Assembly: GCF_017916475.1 (NCBI RefSeq) | Contig: NZ_JAFMTB010000001.1 | Coordinates: 1,140,849-1,204,848, forward strand | Source: Patulibacter sp. SYSU D01012 | GTDB taxonomy: Bacteria > Actinomycetota > Thermoleophilia > Solirubrobacterales > Solirubrobacteraceae | Length of the DNA stretch: 64,000 nucleotides | Direction of reading: 5' to 3' | Made by a program: the position numbers and the translations under genes | Notes under the pieces: generated by a model | What the model saw: the letters and a program-made list of their open reading frames with translations, nothing else | Database searches by the model: none | Told to the model about the DNA's origin: nothing | Shown: piece after piece, positions 1 to 6,548 of the stretch | Layout: the number at the start of each line of letters is the position of its first letter | How positions within the stretch are numbered: position 1 is the stretch's first letter

Positions 1-177
1 CCGGCCGACCCGTTCCGCCTCAGGGCCGGATGCCGGACCCGACCCGGAGCACGTCCCGCCCGGCCGACCCGTTCCGCCTCAGGGCCGGATGCCGGACCCG
101 ACCCGGAGCACGTCCCGCCCGGCCGACCCGTTCCGCCTCAGGGCCGGATACCGGACCCGACCCGGAACACGTCCCGG
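1..177. repeat. 59-bp tandem repeat, three copies at the window edge
   Basis: Three head-to-tail units of exactly 59 bp begin at 1, 60 and 119. The first two are essentially identical. The third has a few substitutions and loses similarity near 177. Each unit carries GGCCGACCCGTTCCGCC and GGATGCCGGACCCGACC-type blocks. The array may continue left of the window. The open frames across it are a product of GC richness and repetition and show no recognisable protein. There are no unique spacers, so it is not a CRISPR array. Confidence 0.9.
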
Positions 178-382
178 CCGAGCACCCCGCCCCGCCGTCC
201 TCGTTCCCCTCGCCCCCCTCGATCCCCGCCCGACCCGCCGCCCGCCGCCCGTCCCGCCCGCCCGTCCTCGGCCCGCCGGCGCGCGGATCCCGACGCGGCG
301 ACGCCCTCTGCCCGGCCGCGCGGCGCGCGATTCTCCCGTTGCCACGGGATCTCGTGTGACGACCGTCACCCTTTAGGAATTC

Positions 383-394
383 TTGTGCTATCCC
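383..394 (+). promoter_or_regulatory. Possible extended -10 element upstream of the sigma factor gene
   Basis: The stretch 178-540 holds no convincing gene. Its only AT-rich patch (about 370-395) contains TGCTATCCC, an extended -10 like the TGCTATnnT seen upstream of rpsL and fusA in this window. No good -35 hexamer lies 17 bp upstream. A start of transcription near 400 would give a leader of about 140 nt before the GTG at 541, which has a GGGGAGG Shine-Dalgarno. Confidence 0.3.
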
Positions 395-540
395 TTCCGG
401 CACGACGACACGGAGCGAACGGCCCCGACGGACGACGTCCGGACGGTGCCGCGAGACCCGCGTCGACGGTGTGGAGAACATCGTGATGAGCCCGACGGCA
501 GGTCCGCCGGGCGTCGAACCGACGAGGGGGAGGTTCCGAC

Positions 541-1683
541 GTGAGCACCAACGAGGTCCTGCTGGCCGACGAGACGCCGATCACCGAGATCGCCGAGCTC
601 CGAACGCTGATCGCCGAGGGGCAGGAGCGCGGGTTCCTGACGGTCGAGCGGATCGCCGCCGGCCTGGAGGAGGCCGAGGTCACGAAGGAGCAGCTGCGCG
701 GCTTCCACGCGCACCTGGAGGAGCTGGGCGTCGACGTCATCCATGGCGACGGCGACCAGCACGACCGCACGGCTCGCGAGGCCGAGCGCATCGAGCAGAC
801 CGGCTCCCGCAAGGAGCGCGAGGGCACCGCGCGCGCCGCGGTCGACCTGACCGTCGAGCCCAGCCTCGACTCGCTGCGCATGTACCTGCGGTCGATCGGC
901 CGCGTCGCGCTGCTGACCGCCGCCCAGGAGGTCCAGCTCGCCAAGCGCATCGAGCGCGGCGACCAGGACGCGAAGCAGCAGATGATCGAGGCCAACCTGC
1001 GCCTCGTCGTCTCGATCGCCAAGGGCTACCTCGGCCGCGGCCTCAGCTTCCTGGACCTGATCCAGGAGGGCTCGCTCGGACTCATCCGCGCGGTCGAGAA
1101 GTTCGACTACCGCCGCGGCTACAAGTTCTCCACGTACGCCACCTGGTGGATCCGCCAGGCCGTGACCCGCGCGATCGCGGACAAGGGCCGCACCATCCGC
1201 ATCCCGGTGCACATGGTCGAGAAGCTCAACAAGGTCGTCCACGTCGAGCGCCAGCTCGTCCAGTCGCTCGGCCGCCAGCCGACCCCCGAGGAGATCGCCC
1301 TCGAGGTCGACATGAAGCCGGCCGACGTGCGCGACATCCTCCGCATGTCGCAGCAGCCGATCTCGCTCGAGAAGCCCGTCGGCGAGGACGAGGAGTCCTC
1401 CCTCGGCGACTTCGTCGAGGACAAGGACGCCGAGTCCCCCTTCGACCGCACGAGCGAGCAGCTGCGCAAGGAGCACGTCCGCCGCGCCCTCTCCACGCTG
1501 CCCAAGCGCGAGCGCGAGGTCATCGAGATGCGCTTCGGCCTCTCCGGCGACCAGCCCTCCACGCTCGAGGAGGTCGGCCGCGCGTTCGACGTCACCCGTG
1601 AGCGCATCCGCCAGATCGAGAGCCACACGCTGAAGAAGCTGGAGTCGCTGCCCGAGTCGCAGCGCCTCCGCGACGCGGTCTAG
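541..1683 (+). CDS. sigA: RNA polymerase primary sigma factor, RpoD/SigA family
   Basis: This 380-residue sigma-70 factor directs core RNA polymerase to housekeeping promoters. Residues about 15-70 form a small region 1.1-like helical segment, and region 1.2 starts near residue 104 ([13 protein letters not shown]). Regions 2.1-2.4 follow with the -10-melting and recognition motif [10 protein letters not shown] near 198. Region 3 precedes region 4.2 at about 340-360 ([20 protein letters not shown]), which reads the -35 box. The GTG start follows GGGGAGG at good spacing. It is short compared with E. coli RpoD, as is common for actinobacterial group 1/2 sigmas. Whether it is the essential group 1 factor or a close group 2 paralogue cannot be decided from one window. 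Confidence 0.9.
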   Translation: MSTNEVLLADETPITEIAELRTLIAEGQERGFLTVERIAAGLEEAEVTKEQLRGFHAHLEELGVDVIHGDGDQHDRTAREAERIEQTGSRKEREGTARAAVDLTVEPSLDSLRMYLRSIGRVALLTAAQEVQLAKRIERGDQDAKQQMIEANLRLVVSIAKGYLGRGLSFLDLIQEGSLGLIRAVEKFDYRRGYKFSTYATWWIRQAVTRAIADKGRTIRIPVHMVEKLNKVVHVERQLVQSLGRQPTPEEIALEVDMKPADVRDILRMSQQPISLEKPVGEDEESSLGDFVEDKDAESPFDRTSEQLRKEHVRRALSTLPKREREVIEMRFGLSGDQPSTLEEVGRAFDVTRERIRQIESHTLKKLESLPESQRLRDAV

Positions 1684-1990
1684 GGAGAGGGGACCGGGCC
1701 CCGCCCCGAGCTTCGGTCGGCGACGCGCGCCGTCGGCGGCAGGGCTCGGGGCACCCGGAGAGGGGACCGGGCCCCGCCCCGAGCTTCGGCGGGCGACGCG
1801 CGCCGTCGGTGGCAGGGCTCGGGGCACCCGGAGAGGAGTCCGGGCCCCGCCCCGAGCTTCGGCGGGCGACGCGCGCCGTCGGTGGCAGGGCTCGGGACAC
1901 CCGGAGAGGGGCCGGGCCCGCCCCGAGCTTCGGTCGGCGACGCGCGCCGTCAGCGGCACGGCTCGGGGCACCCGGAGAGGGGACCGGGCG
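1684..1990. repeat. 73-bp GC-rich tandem repeat with internal inverted repeat
   Basis: The units begin at 1684, 1757, 1830 and 1903 with an exact 73-bp period. A fourth-unit 2-bp deletion puts a fifth, partial copy at 1974. Each unit contains GCCCCGAGC and, about 40 bp later, its reverse complement GCTCGGGGC, enclosing a smaller CGACG...CGTCG stem, so each transcript unit could fold into a long hairpin. The array starts one base after the sigma factor stop codon and ends before tRNA-Tyr. No gene is seen in it. Serial terminator, RNA 3' stabiliser or simple slippage array are all possible. Confidence 0.9.
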
Positions 1991-2059
1991 GACCCGCCCG
2001 GACCTCGGCTCGGCGGGACGGCACGCGCTCGCCGACCTCGCTAGGATGCGTGCTCGCTC

Positions 2060-2141
2060 GGGGGGATGTCCGAGTGGTTAAAGGAGACGGGCTGTAAACC
2101 CGTTGGCTCTGCCTACACAGGTTCGAATCCTGTTCCCCCCA
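2060..2141 (+). tRNA. tRNA-Tyr (GTA)
   Basis: This is a class II tRNA with a long variable arm. The acceptor GGGGGGA (2060-2066) pairs with TCCCCCC (2134-2140), with discriminator A2141 and no encoded CCA. The anticodon stem ACGGG/CCCGT encloses loop CTGTAAA, anticodon GTA. The T arm is ACAGG-TTCGAAT-CCTGT. A -10-like TAGGAT at 2042-2047 lies just upstream, and a strong hairpin follows at 2147-2179. Confidence 0.97.
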
Positions 2142-2146
2142 CTGCC

Positions 2147-2179
2147 CGAGGGCCCCGGATCGCCGATCCGGGGCCCTCG
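2147..2179 (+). terminator. Intrinsic terminator after tRNA-Tyr
   Basis: A perfect 15-bp stem (2147-2161 with 2165-2179) and a 3-nt loop is followed by TCTCC. The tail of the stem reads CTCGTCGTC, the same UCGUCG-type tail found after other hairpins in this window, in place of a classical U-tract. Confidence 0.8.
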
Positions 2180-2293
2180 TCGTCTCCGGGGCCGGGCGCG
2201 CCTGGGTGCATCCGAACGGTCGCTCGGCGCGTTGTACCGAGCATCGAGCACGAGCAGGACACCGCCCCCGCCCGCCTGACCCGCGAGACCGTC

Positions 2294-2737
2294 GTGGCGG
2301 CGGCCGACCGGATCGCCCGCCGCCGCGGCGCCGCCGGGCTGACGATGCGGCTGCTCGCCGAGGAGCTCGGCGTGTCCGCGATGGCCGCGTACCGCTACGT
2401 CGACGGGCGCGAGGAGCTGGGGGCCCTGGTCCTCGACCGGCTCTTCGCGGAGCTGCTGGAGCGCCTCGACCAGGCCGCACCCGTCCGGGAGCGCCTCGAG
2501 GCGGCGGCGCGCCTGCTCGGCCGGCGCCCCGGGCTGGCCGACGAGCTCGTCGACGGCGTGCTCGTCACGCAGCCGCACGTGGCGCGCTGGCTCGCGCTGC
2601 TCGACGAGCGCGTCCCCGGCCCCGGCGCCCGCGCCAGCCTGTGGCTCGTCCGCGGCGCCGCCCGCGACCAGGACGCCATGCCGTGGCTCCGCCTGCTCGC
2701 CGACGCGCTCGAGGCCGAGGCCGACGTCGCCGGCTGA
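2294..2737 (+). CDS. TetR family transcriptional regulator (start uncertain)
   Basis: The N-terminus is a TetR DNA-binding domain, with AAADRIARRRGAAGLTMRLL and helix-turn-helix EELGVSAMAAYRYV. A helical ligand-binding half (LDRLFAELLERLDQ to the end) follows. The ligand and target are unknown. No ATG, GTG or TTG lies in frame between the tRNA-Tyr gene and GTG 2294. Starting there trims the first turns of helix 1. A CTG at 2276 would restore the usual RLTRE-type N-terminus. The only longer canonical start (2066) lies inside the tRNA and is not credible. The HipA-like gene downstream appears to have its own promoter, so co-transcription is not required. Confidence 0.75.
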   Translation: MAAADRIARRRGAAGLTMRLLAEELGVSAMAAYRYVDGREELGALVLDRLFAELLERLDQAAPVRERLEAAARLLGRRPGLADELVDGVLVTQPHVARWLALLDERVPGPGARASLWLVRGAARDQDAMPWLRLLADALEAEADVAG

Positions 2738-2761
2738 GGGCCCGGGACCGGACGCCCGGGG

Positions 2762-2767
2762 TAGGCT
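2762..2767 (+). promoter_or_regulatory. -10 element TAGGCT for leaderless start of the HipA-like gene
   Basis: TAGGCT ends 6 nt before the GTG at 2774. This spacing would place the transcription start on the start codon itself. No Shine-Dalgarno sequence precedes the GTG. The same arrangement recurs at several other genes here (3990, 5782, 10846, 21381, 30178, 31759, 34299). Confidence 0.5.
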
Positions 2768-2773
2768 GCCCCG

Positions 2774-3544
2774 GTGCTCCGCACGGTCCGCGCCCTCCGC
2801 TACGTGACCCCGCTGCGCGAGGGCGGCTCGGTGCCGGCGCTCGTCGAGGCGGACGACGACGGCCTGTACGTCGTCAAGCTCTCCGGCGCCGCCCAGGGCA
2901 CGAAGGTCCTCGTCGCCGAGATCGTCGTCGGGGAGCTGGCGCGGGCGCTCGCCGCCGCCGAGCCGGACCTGGGCCTGCTCATGCCCGAGCTCGTGCTCGT
3001 CGACCTGCCCGTCGAGCTCTCGCACGCCGAGCCCGACCCCGAGATCCAGGAGCACGTCGCCGCCAGCGCCGGGCGCAACGTGGGGATGGACTTCCTGCCG
3101 CGCGCGCTGCCGTACACGCCGGCGGCCGGTCCGCAGCCCTCGCCGGAGCTCGCCGCCGCGATCGTCTGGCTCGACGCCTTCGTCGAGAACGTCGACCGCA
3201 CCGCCCGCAACCCGAACATGCTCACGTGGCACGGGCGGCTGTGGCTCATCGACAACGGCGCCGCGCTCTACCGCCAGCACGCCGGCCTGGACCCGGCGAA
3301 GGCCCGCGGGCGCTTCGCCGCCGTGCGCGAGCACGTGCTGCTGCCGCGCGCCGGCTCGATCGTCGACGCCGACGCGCGCCTGGCCCCGCACGTCACCGAG
3401 CAGCTGCTGCGCCGGATCGCCGCGCTCGTCCCCGACGCCTGGCTGCCCGACGGCGGGCCCGACCTGCTCGTCGCGGACCTGCTCGCCCGGCTCCAGGCCC
3501 CGCGCGCGTTCGTGGAGGAGGCCGAGCGTGCTCGCACGGCCTGA
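2774..3544 (+). CDS. HipA-like kinase domain protein (HipA_2 type)
   Basis: The 256 residues match the compact HipA-like kinase family rather than full HipA (about 440 residues). A lysine-bearing beta strand (LYVVKLSG, about residue 38) is followed by GTKVLVAEIVVGELARAL. The catalytic loop is FVENVDRTARNPN (about 140-152), and the metal-binding motif LWLIDNGAALY follows. HipA proteins are serine kinases, of tRNA synthetases in the known toxins, but the substrate here is unknown. There is no HipB-like antitoxin next to it. Instead the last 17 bp overlap a DUF3037 gene, suggesting translational coupling and a two-protein unit. The GTG start is supported by a -10 hexamer 6 nt upstream. Confidence 0.8.
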   Translation: MLRTVRALRYVTPLREGGSVPALVEADDDGLYVVKLSGAAQGTKVLVAEIVVGELARALAAAEPDLGLLMPELVLVDLPVELSHAEPDPEIQEHVAASAGRNVGMDFLPRALPYTPAAGPQPSPELAAAIVWLDAFVENVDRTARNPNMLTWHGRLWLIDNGAALYRQHAGLDPAKARGRFAAVREHVLLPRAGSIVDADARLAPHVTEQLLRRIAALVPDAWLPDGGPDLLVADLLARLQAPRAFVEEAERARTA

Positions 3545-3956
3545 CGCGCCCGAGGCGTCGACGGGCGCGCCCGAGGTCTTCCAATACGCCATCCTGCGCG
3601 TCGTCCCGTGCCTGGAGCGGGGCGAAGGGCTGAACGTCGGCGTCGTCCTGCACGCCCGGCGCCACCGCTTCCTGGGCCTGCGCTCCCACCTGGACCGCGA
3701 GCGGCTGCGCGCCCTCGACCCCGGCCTGGACCTGGACGCCGTCGCCGCCCACCTCGACGGGATGCGCCGCGTCGCCGAGGGGGACCCGGACGCCGGCGCG
3801 GTGGCGCGGATGGACCGCTCGGACCGCTTCGGCTGGCTCGCCGCCCCCTCGAACACGATCCTGCAGCCGTCGCCCGTCCACACCGGGCTCTGCGCCGACG
3901 CGCCGGCGGCGCTCGACGCGCTCCTGACCCGGCTCGTCCTGCCGCGCGGCGCCTGA
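3528..3956 (+). CDS. DUF3037 domain-containing protein
   Basis: The 142-residue protein matches the DUF3037 pattern: FQYAILRVVPCLERGEGLNV near the N-terminus, a VVLHARRHRFLGLR strand, an ARMDRSDRFGWLAAPSNTIL block, and a closing helix ALDALLTRLVLP. The biochemical function of the family is not known. It starts with GTG inside the HipA-like gene (17-bp overlap, different frame). The two are therefore probably made in fixed proportion and act together, for example as kinase and partner or substrate. That role is inferred from context only. Confidence 0.8.
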   Translation: MLARPDAPEASTGAPEVFQYAILRVVPCLERGEGLNVGVVLHARRHRFLGLRSHLDRERLRALDPGLDLDAVAAHLDGMRRVAEGDPDAGAVARMDRSDRFGWLAAPSNTILQPSPVHTGLCADAPAALDALLTRLVLPRGA

Positions 3957-3989
3957 GTCGCTCGCGGCGCGCCCGCGCCCGGCGGGGGA

Positions 3990-3995
3990 TACGCT
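3990..3995 (+). promoter_or_regulatory. -10 element TACGCT before the FKBP gene
   Basis: TACGCT lies 7 nt before ATG 4003 with no Shine-Dalgarno between, consistent with a leaderless transcript. Confidence 0.4.
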
Positions 3996-4002
3996 GCCCG
4001 CC

Positions 4003-4575
4003 ATGCACCTGAGCCGCCTGGCCCCCGTCCCCCTGCTGGTGCTCGCGCTCGCGGCCGCCGGCTGCGGCGACGAGACCACCGCCGCCGACATCCGCAAGAG
4101 CGACACGGAGCACGTCGCCGGCGCCGAGGGCGGCGGCAGCACGACGACCGTCGGCGTCGACGCGCTCTCCCGCGCGATCTCGACGGACCTGGACACCGAG
4201 CCGAAGATCGTCAAGGTCAGCGGCGAGCCGCCCACGACCCTCGTCAAGAAGGACATCGTCCAGGGCGACGGCGCCGAGGCGAAGGTCGGCGACACCGTCG
4301 AGGTGCGCTACTCCCTCGTCGTCTGGGGCGACGACCAGAAGGTCGACTCGTCCTGGGACCGCACGCCCAACTCCACGTCGTTCCCGCTCGAGGAGGGCGG
4401 CCTGATCGACGGCTGGATCAAGGGCGTCCCCGGCATGAAGGTCGGCGGCCGGCGCCTGCTCGTCGTCCCGCCGGAGCAGGGGTACGGCGCGCAGGGCACC
4501 CCGGACGGCTCCGTGCCGCCCAACTCGACGCTGATCTTCGTCATCGACCTCGTCAAGACGGGGCAGGGCGGCTGA
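4003..4575 (+). CDS. FKBP-type peptidyl-prolyl isomerase, lipoprotein
   Basis: A 190-residue extracytoplasmic prolyl isomerase. The N-terminus is a lipoprotein signal: LVLALAAAGC, with the lipidated Cys near residue 22. A linker rich in Asp, Thr and Gly runs to about residue 85. The FKBP fold follows: VGDTVEVRYSLVVW, KVDSSWDR, FPLEEGGLIDGWIKGVPGMK, GGRRLLVVPPEQGYG and PPNSTLIFVIDLV. These match the consensus strands and the rotamase pocket. It is expected to help fold secreted proteins at the membrane outer face. It is a single-gene unit with a -10 hexamer just upstream and a hairpin terminator downstream. Confidence 0.9.
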   Translation: MHLSRLAPVPLLVLALAAAGCGDETTAADIRKSDTEHVAGAEGGGSTTTVGVDALSRAISTDLDTEPKIVKVSGEPPTTLVKKDIVQGDGAEAKVGDTVEVRYSLVVWGDDQKVDSSWDRTPNSTSFPLEEGGLIDGWIKGVPGMKVGGRRLLVVPPEQGYGAQGTPDGSVPPNSTLIFVIDLVKTGQGG

Positions 4576-4582
4576 GCCAGCC

Positions 4583-4605
4583 GGCCGGGGCACGACGCCC
4601 CGGCC
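4583..4605 (+). terminator. Hairpin after the FKBP gene
   Basis: GGCCGGGGC pairs with GCCCCGGCC around a 5-nt loop, beginning 7 nt after the stop codon. There is no T-rich tail, so termination efficiency is uncertain. Confidence 0.55.
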
Positions 4606-4637
4606 CATGCGGCCACGATCCGGCCGCAACCGCGGGC

Positions 4638-5126
4638 ATGCTCGCCGGCATGACCGCTGATCCGAACCTGCTCACCGACGCGCTGCCCGAGTGGCGCCCC
4701 GGCGTCCGGCTGCTCGCCGTCGGCGCGGCGGCCGGAGCCGAGCGGCTCGGCGCGACCGCGTACGAGCTGGGCCCCGGCGCCCAGGCCGCGCCGTACCACC
4801 TGCACCACGGGCAGGAGGAGCTGCTCGTCGTCCTCTCCGGCACGCCCGAGCTGCGCACGCCCGCCGGCACGCGGCGCCTGGTCGCCGGCGCGGTCGTGGC
4901 GTTCCCGGCGGGGCCGGACGGGGCGCACCGGCTGCGCAACGACGCGGACGAGCCGTGCCGCTACCTCGTGGTCGGCACCACGGCGCTCCCCGAGGTCGTC
5001 GAGTACCCCGACACCGGCACGGTCCTGGCGCTGACCGGCCCGGCCGCCGGTCACGCCTGGCGGGCGGGCAGCGACGTCGCCTACGCGGAGGCCGTCGGCG
5101 AGGCGCTCGCCGCGGAGGCGCGCTGA
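4638..5126 (+). CDS. Cupin domain protein
   Basis: A 162-residue single-domain cupin. The metal-binding motif 1 is PYHLHHGQEELLVVLSG, with two His and a Glu, and motif 2 is FPAGPDGAHRLRN, with the fourth His. Together they form the usual His3-Glu site. The C-terminal quarter (VVEYPDTGTVLAL onward) resembles cupins that precede a substrate-covering extension. The enzymatic activity, if any, is unknown. ATG 4638 and ATG 4650 are both possible starts, and neither has a clear Shine-Dalgarno. It converges with the SRPBCC gene across a shared hairpin. Confidence 0.8.
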   Translation: MLAGMTADPNLLTDALPEWRPGVRLLAVGAAAGAERLGATAYELGPGAQAAPYHLHHGQEELLVVLSGTPELRTPAGTRRLVAGAVVAFPAGPDGAHRLRNDADEPCRYLVVGTTALPEVVEYPDTGTVLALTGPAAGHAWRAGSDVAYAEAVGEALAAEAR

Positions 5127-5131
5127 GGGGC

Positions 5132-5158
5132 GGGCCGGCGCGCCCGGTGCGCCGGCCC
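5132..5158. terminator. Bidirectional hairpin between cupin and SRPBCC genes
   Basis: A perfect 10-bp stem (GGGCCGGCGC with GCGCCGGCCC, 7-nt loop) lies in the 39-bp gap between two convergent stop codons. It would serve as a shared terminator. Confidence 0.6.
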
Positions 5159-5165
5159 CGTCGGC

Positions 5166-5618
5166 TCAGCCCCGGGCGGCGACGCGCGCGGCCAGCTCGG
5201 CCGGGCGGTGCGTCACCAGGCGCTCGCGCACCGCGTCCTCGACCGCGCCGCGGACGAGCATCCGCAGCATCCGGCCGGGGTCGACCTCGATCTCGTACGT
5301 CGCGCGCGTGCGGCCGTCGCCCAGGTCCTCGAGCGTCCACTGGCCGTCGAGCGTCTTCACGTCGCCCGCCTCGACCTTCCAGCTCAGCCGCGTCGGGGCC
5401 TGCCGCGTGAAGCGGGTCTTCACCGTCAGCTCCTTGACCTTCGCGTCCGCCGTGACGTTCGCCAGCGCGACCTGGCCGTCCGCGTCGCGCTCCAGGGCCT
5501 CGACGTTCGTGATGCCCTTCTGCCACTCCGGGATCGTCTCGATCTCCGTCAGCGTCGCCCACACGCGCTCGATCGGCGCGTCGATCTCGCCCGTCGCCGA
5601 GCCACCCAGTCCTGACAC
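5166..5618 (-). CDS. SRPBCC (START-like) family protein
   Basis: The 150 residues have the polyketide-cyclase/CoxG-like SRPBCC pattern: TGEIDAPIERVWATLTEIET at the N-terminus, IPEWQKGITNVEAL, central beta strands with LSWKVEAGD, and a long C-terminal helix VEDAVRERLVTHRPAELAARV. The fold forms a hydrophobic ligand cavity. No ligand can be assigned. The GTG start is fixed by AAGGAG seven bases upstream. The longer in-frame extension has no signal and covers folE on the other strand. A minus-strand -10-like TACCGT lies at 5682-5677. Confidence 0.8.
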   Translation of the reverse strand: MSGLGGSATGEIDAPIERVWATLTEIETIPEWQKGITNVEALERDADGQVALANVTADAKVKELTVKTRFTRQAPTRLSWKVEAGDVKTLDGQWTLEDLGDGRTRATYEIEVDPGRMLRMLVRGAVEDAVRERLVTHRPAELAARVAARG

Positions 5619-5781
5619 GTCTCGCTCCTTCGGTCGCGTGGGCCGCCCCGGGGGGTGGGACGGCGTCTCGGCGCGGACGGTAGCCGACCCGGCCGGCGGA
5701 CCCCGCGCGACCCGCCGACGGGGGCCGTCCGGGCGAACGCCGTGCGCCGCCCGTCCGGGCGGGACGGGGGCGGGGACCGGG

Positions 5782-5787
5782 TAGGTT
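5782..5787 (+). promoter_or_regulatory. -10 element TAGGTT before folE
   Basis: TAGGTT ends 8 nt before ATG 5796 with no ribosome binding site, consistent with leaderless transcription. It also decides the start in favour of 5796 over the longer frame from 5655. Confidence 0.45.
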
Positions 5788-5795
5788 CTGCGGCG

Positions 5796-6425
5796 ATGAG
5801 CGACGAGCGGAAGCCGACGGTGCGCGACCGGGACGAGACGGGCCACGGGGCCGAGCGCCCGACGCGCGTCGCCCGCACGGTCGACGTCGCCGGGGTCGAG
5901 GAGGCGACCCGCCTGCTGCTGCGCGCGCTCGGCCAGGCGCCGGACGCGCCGGGCACGAGCGACACGCCGCGCCGGGTCGCGAAGGCGTGGGCGGAGATGC
6001 TTCAGCCCGAGCCGTTCACGCCGACGACCTTCGCGAACGAGGGCGACTACGACGAGCTCGTCCTCGTCCGCGACATCCCCTTCTGGTCGTTCTGCGAGCA
6101 CCACCTGCTGCCGTTCCACGGCGTCGCGCACGTCGCGTACCTGCCCGGCGAGCGCATCGTCGGGCTGTCGAAGCTCGCGCGCGTCGTCGAGACGTTCTCC
6201 CGGGACCTGCAGGTGCAGGAGCGGCTGACGACGCAGATCGCCGACTGGCTGACGGACGAGCTGCGCCCGCGCGGCGTCGGCGTGGTCCTCGAGGCCGAGC
6301 ACCTGTGCATGGTGATGCGCGGGGTGAAGAAGTCCGGCTCGCGCACGGTCACCTCGTCGCTGCGGGGCCTGCTGCGCGACGACGCGCGCACCCGCGCCGA
6401 GTTCCTGGACCTCGTCCGGCGGTAG
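5796..6425 (+). CDS. folE: GTP cyclohydrolase I
   Basis: Converts GTP to 7,8-dihydroneopterin triphosphate, the first step of tetrahydrofolate synthesis. The 209-residue protein has the zinc and catalytic motif SFCEHHLLPFHGVAHVAY (Cys and His ligands), then PGERIVGLSKLARVV, LQVQERLTTQIADWL, and the second zinc Cys in EAEHLCMVMRG. These are all the hallmark blocks. The N-terminal 30 residues are charged and variable, as usual. The other folate genes are not in this window. It is a lone gene with its own promoter-like hexamer. Confidence 0.96.
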   Translation: MSDERKPTVRDRDETGHGAERPTRVARTVDVAGVEEATRLLLRALGQAPDAPGTSDTPRRVAKAWAEMLQPEPFTPTTFANEGDYDELVLVRDIPFWSFCEHHLLPFHGVAHVAYLPGERIVGLSKLARVVETFSRDLQVQERLTTQIADWLTDELRPRGVGVVLEAEHLCMVMRGVKKSGSRTVTSSLRGLLRDDARTRAEFLDLVRR

Positions 6426-6548
6426 ACGGGACGGCGGCGCCCGGGGCGGGCCGCGGCCCCTCCGACGTCGCGTGGCCGCACCGCGGACGCCGCGCGGCCG
6501 TCCGCCGGCACGTCGCCCGGCGGGCCGGCCGCCCCCCGTGGCCGCGCC

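Noticed and set aside
30-481. Open frames in the 59-bp repeat region
   Set aside because: They are Pro/Arg/Gly-rich translations of repeats in several frames on both strands, without ribosome binding sites or similarity to any family.
1-1990. Tandem repeats considered as CRISPR arrays
   Set aside because: Units of 59 and 73 bp follow each other without unique spacers, and no cas genes are present.
2066-2293. Frame opening with ATG inside tRNA-Tyr and running into the TetR gene
   Set aside because: The first 25 codons are the tRNA sequence itself and the next are the terminator stem. This is a common artefact of tRNA genes, not an N-terminus.
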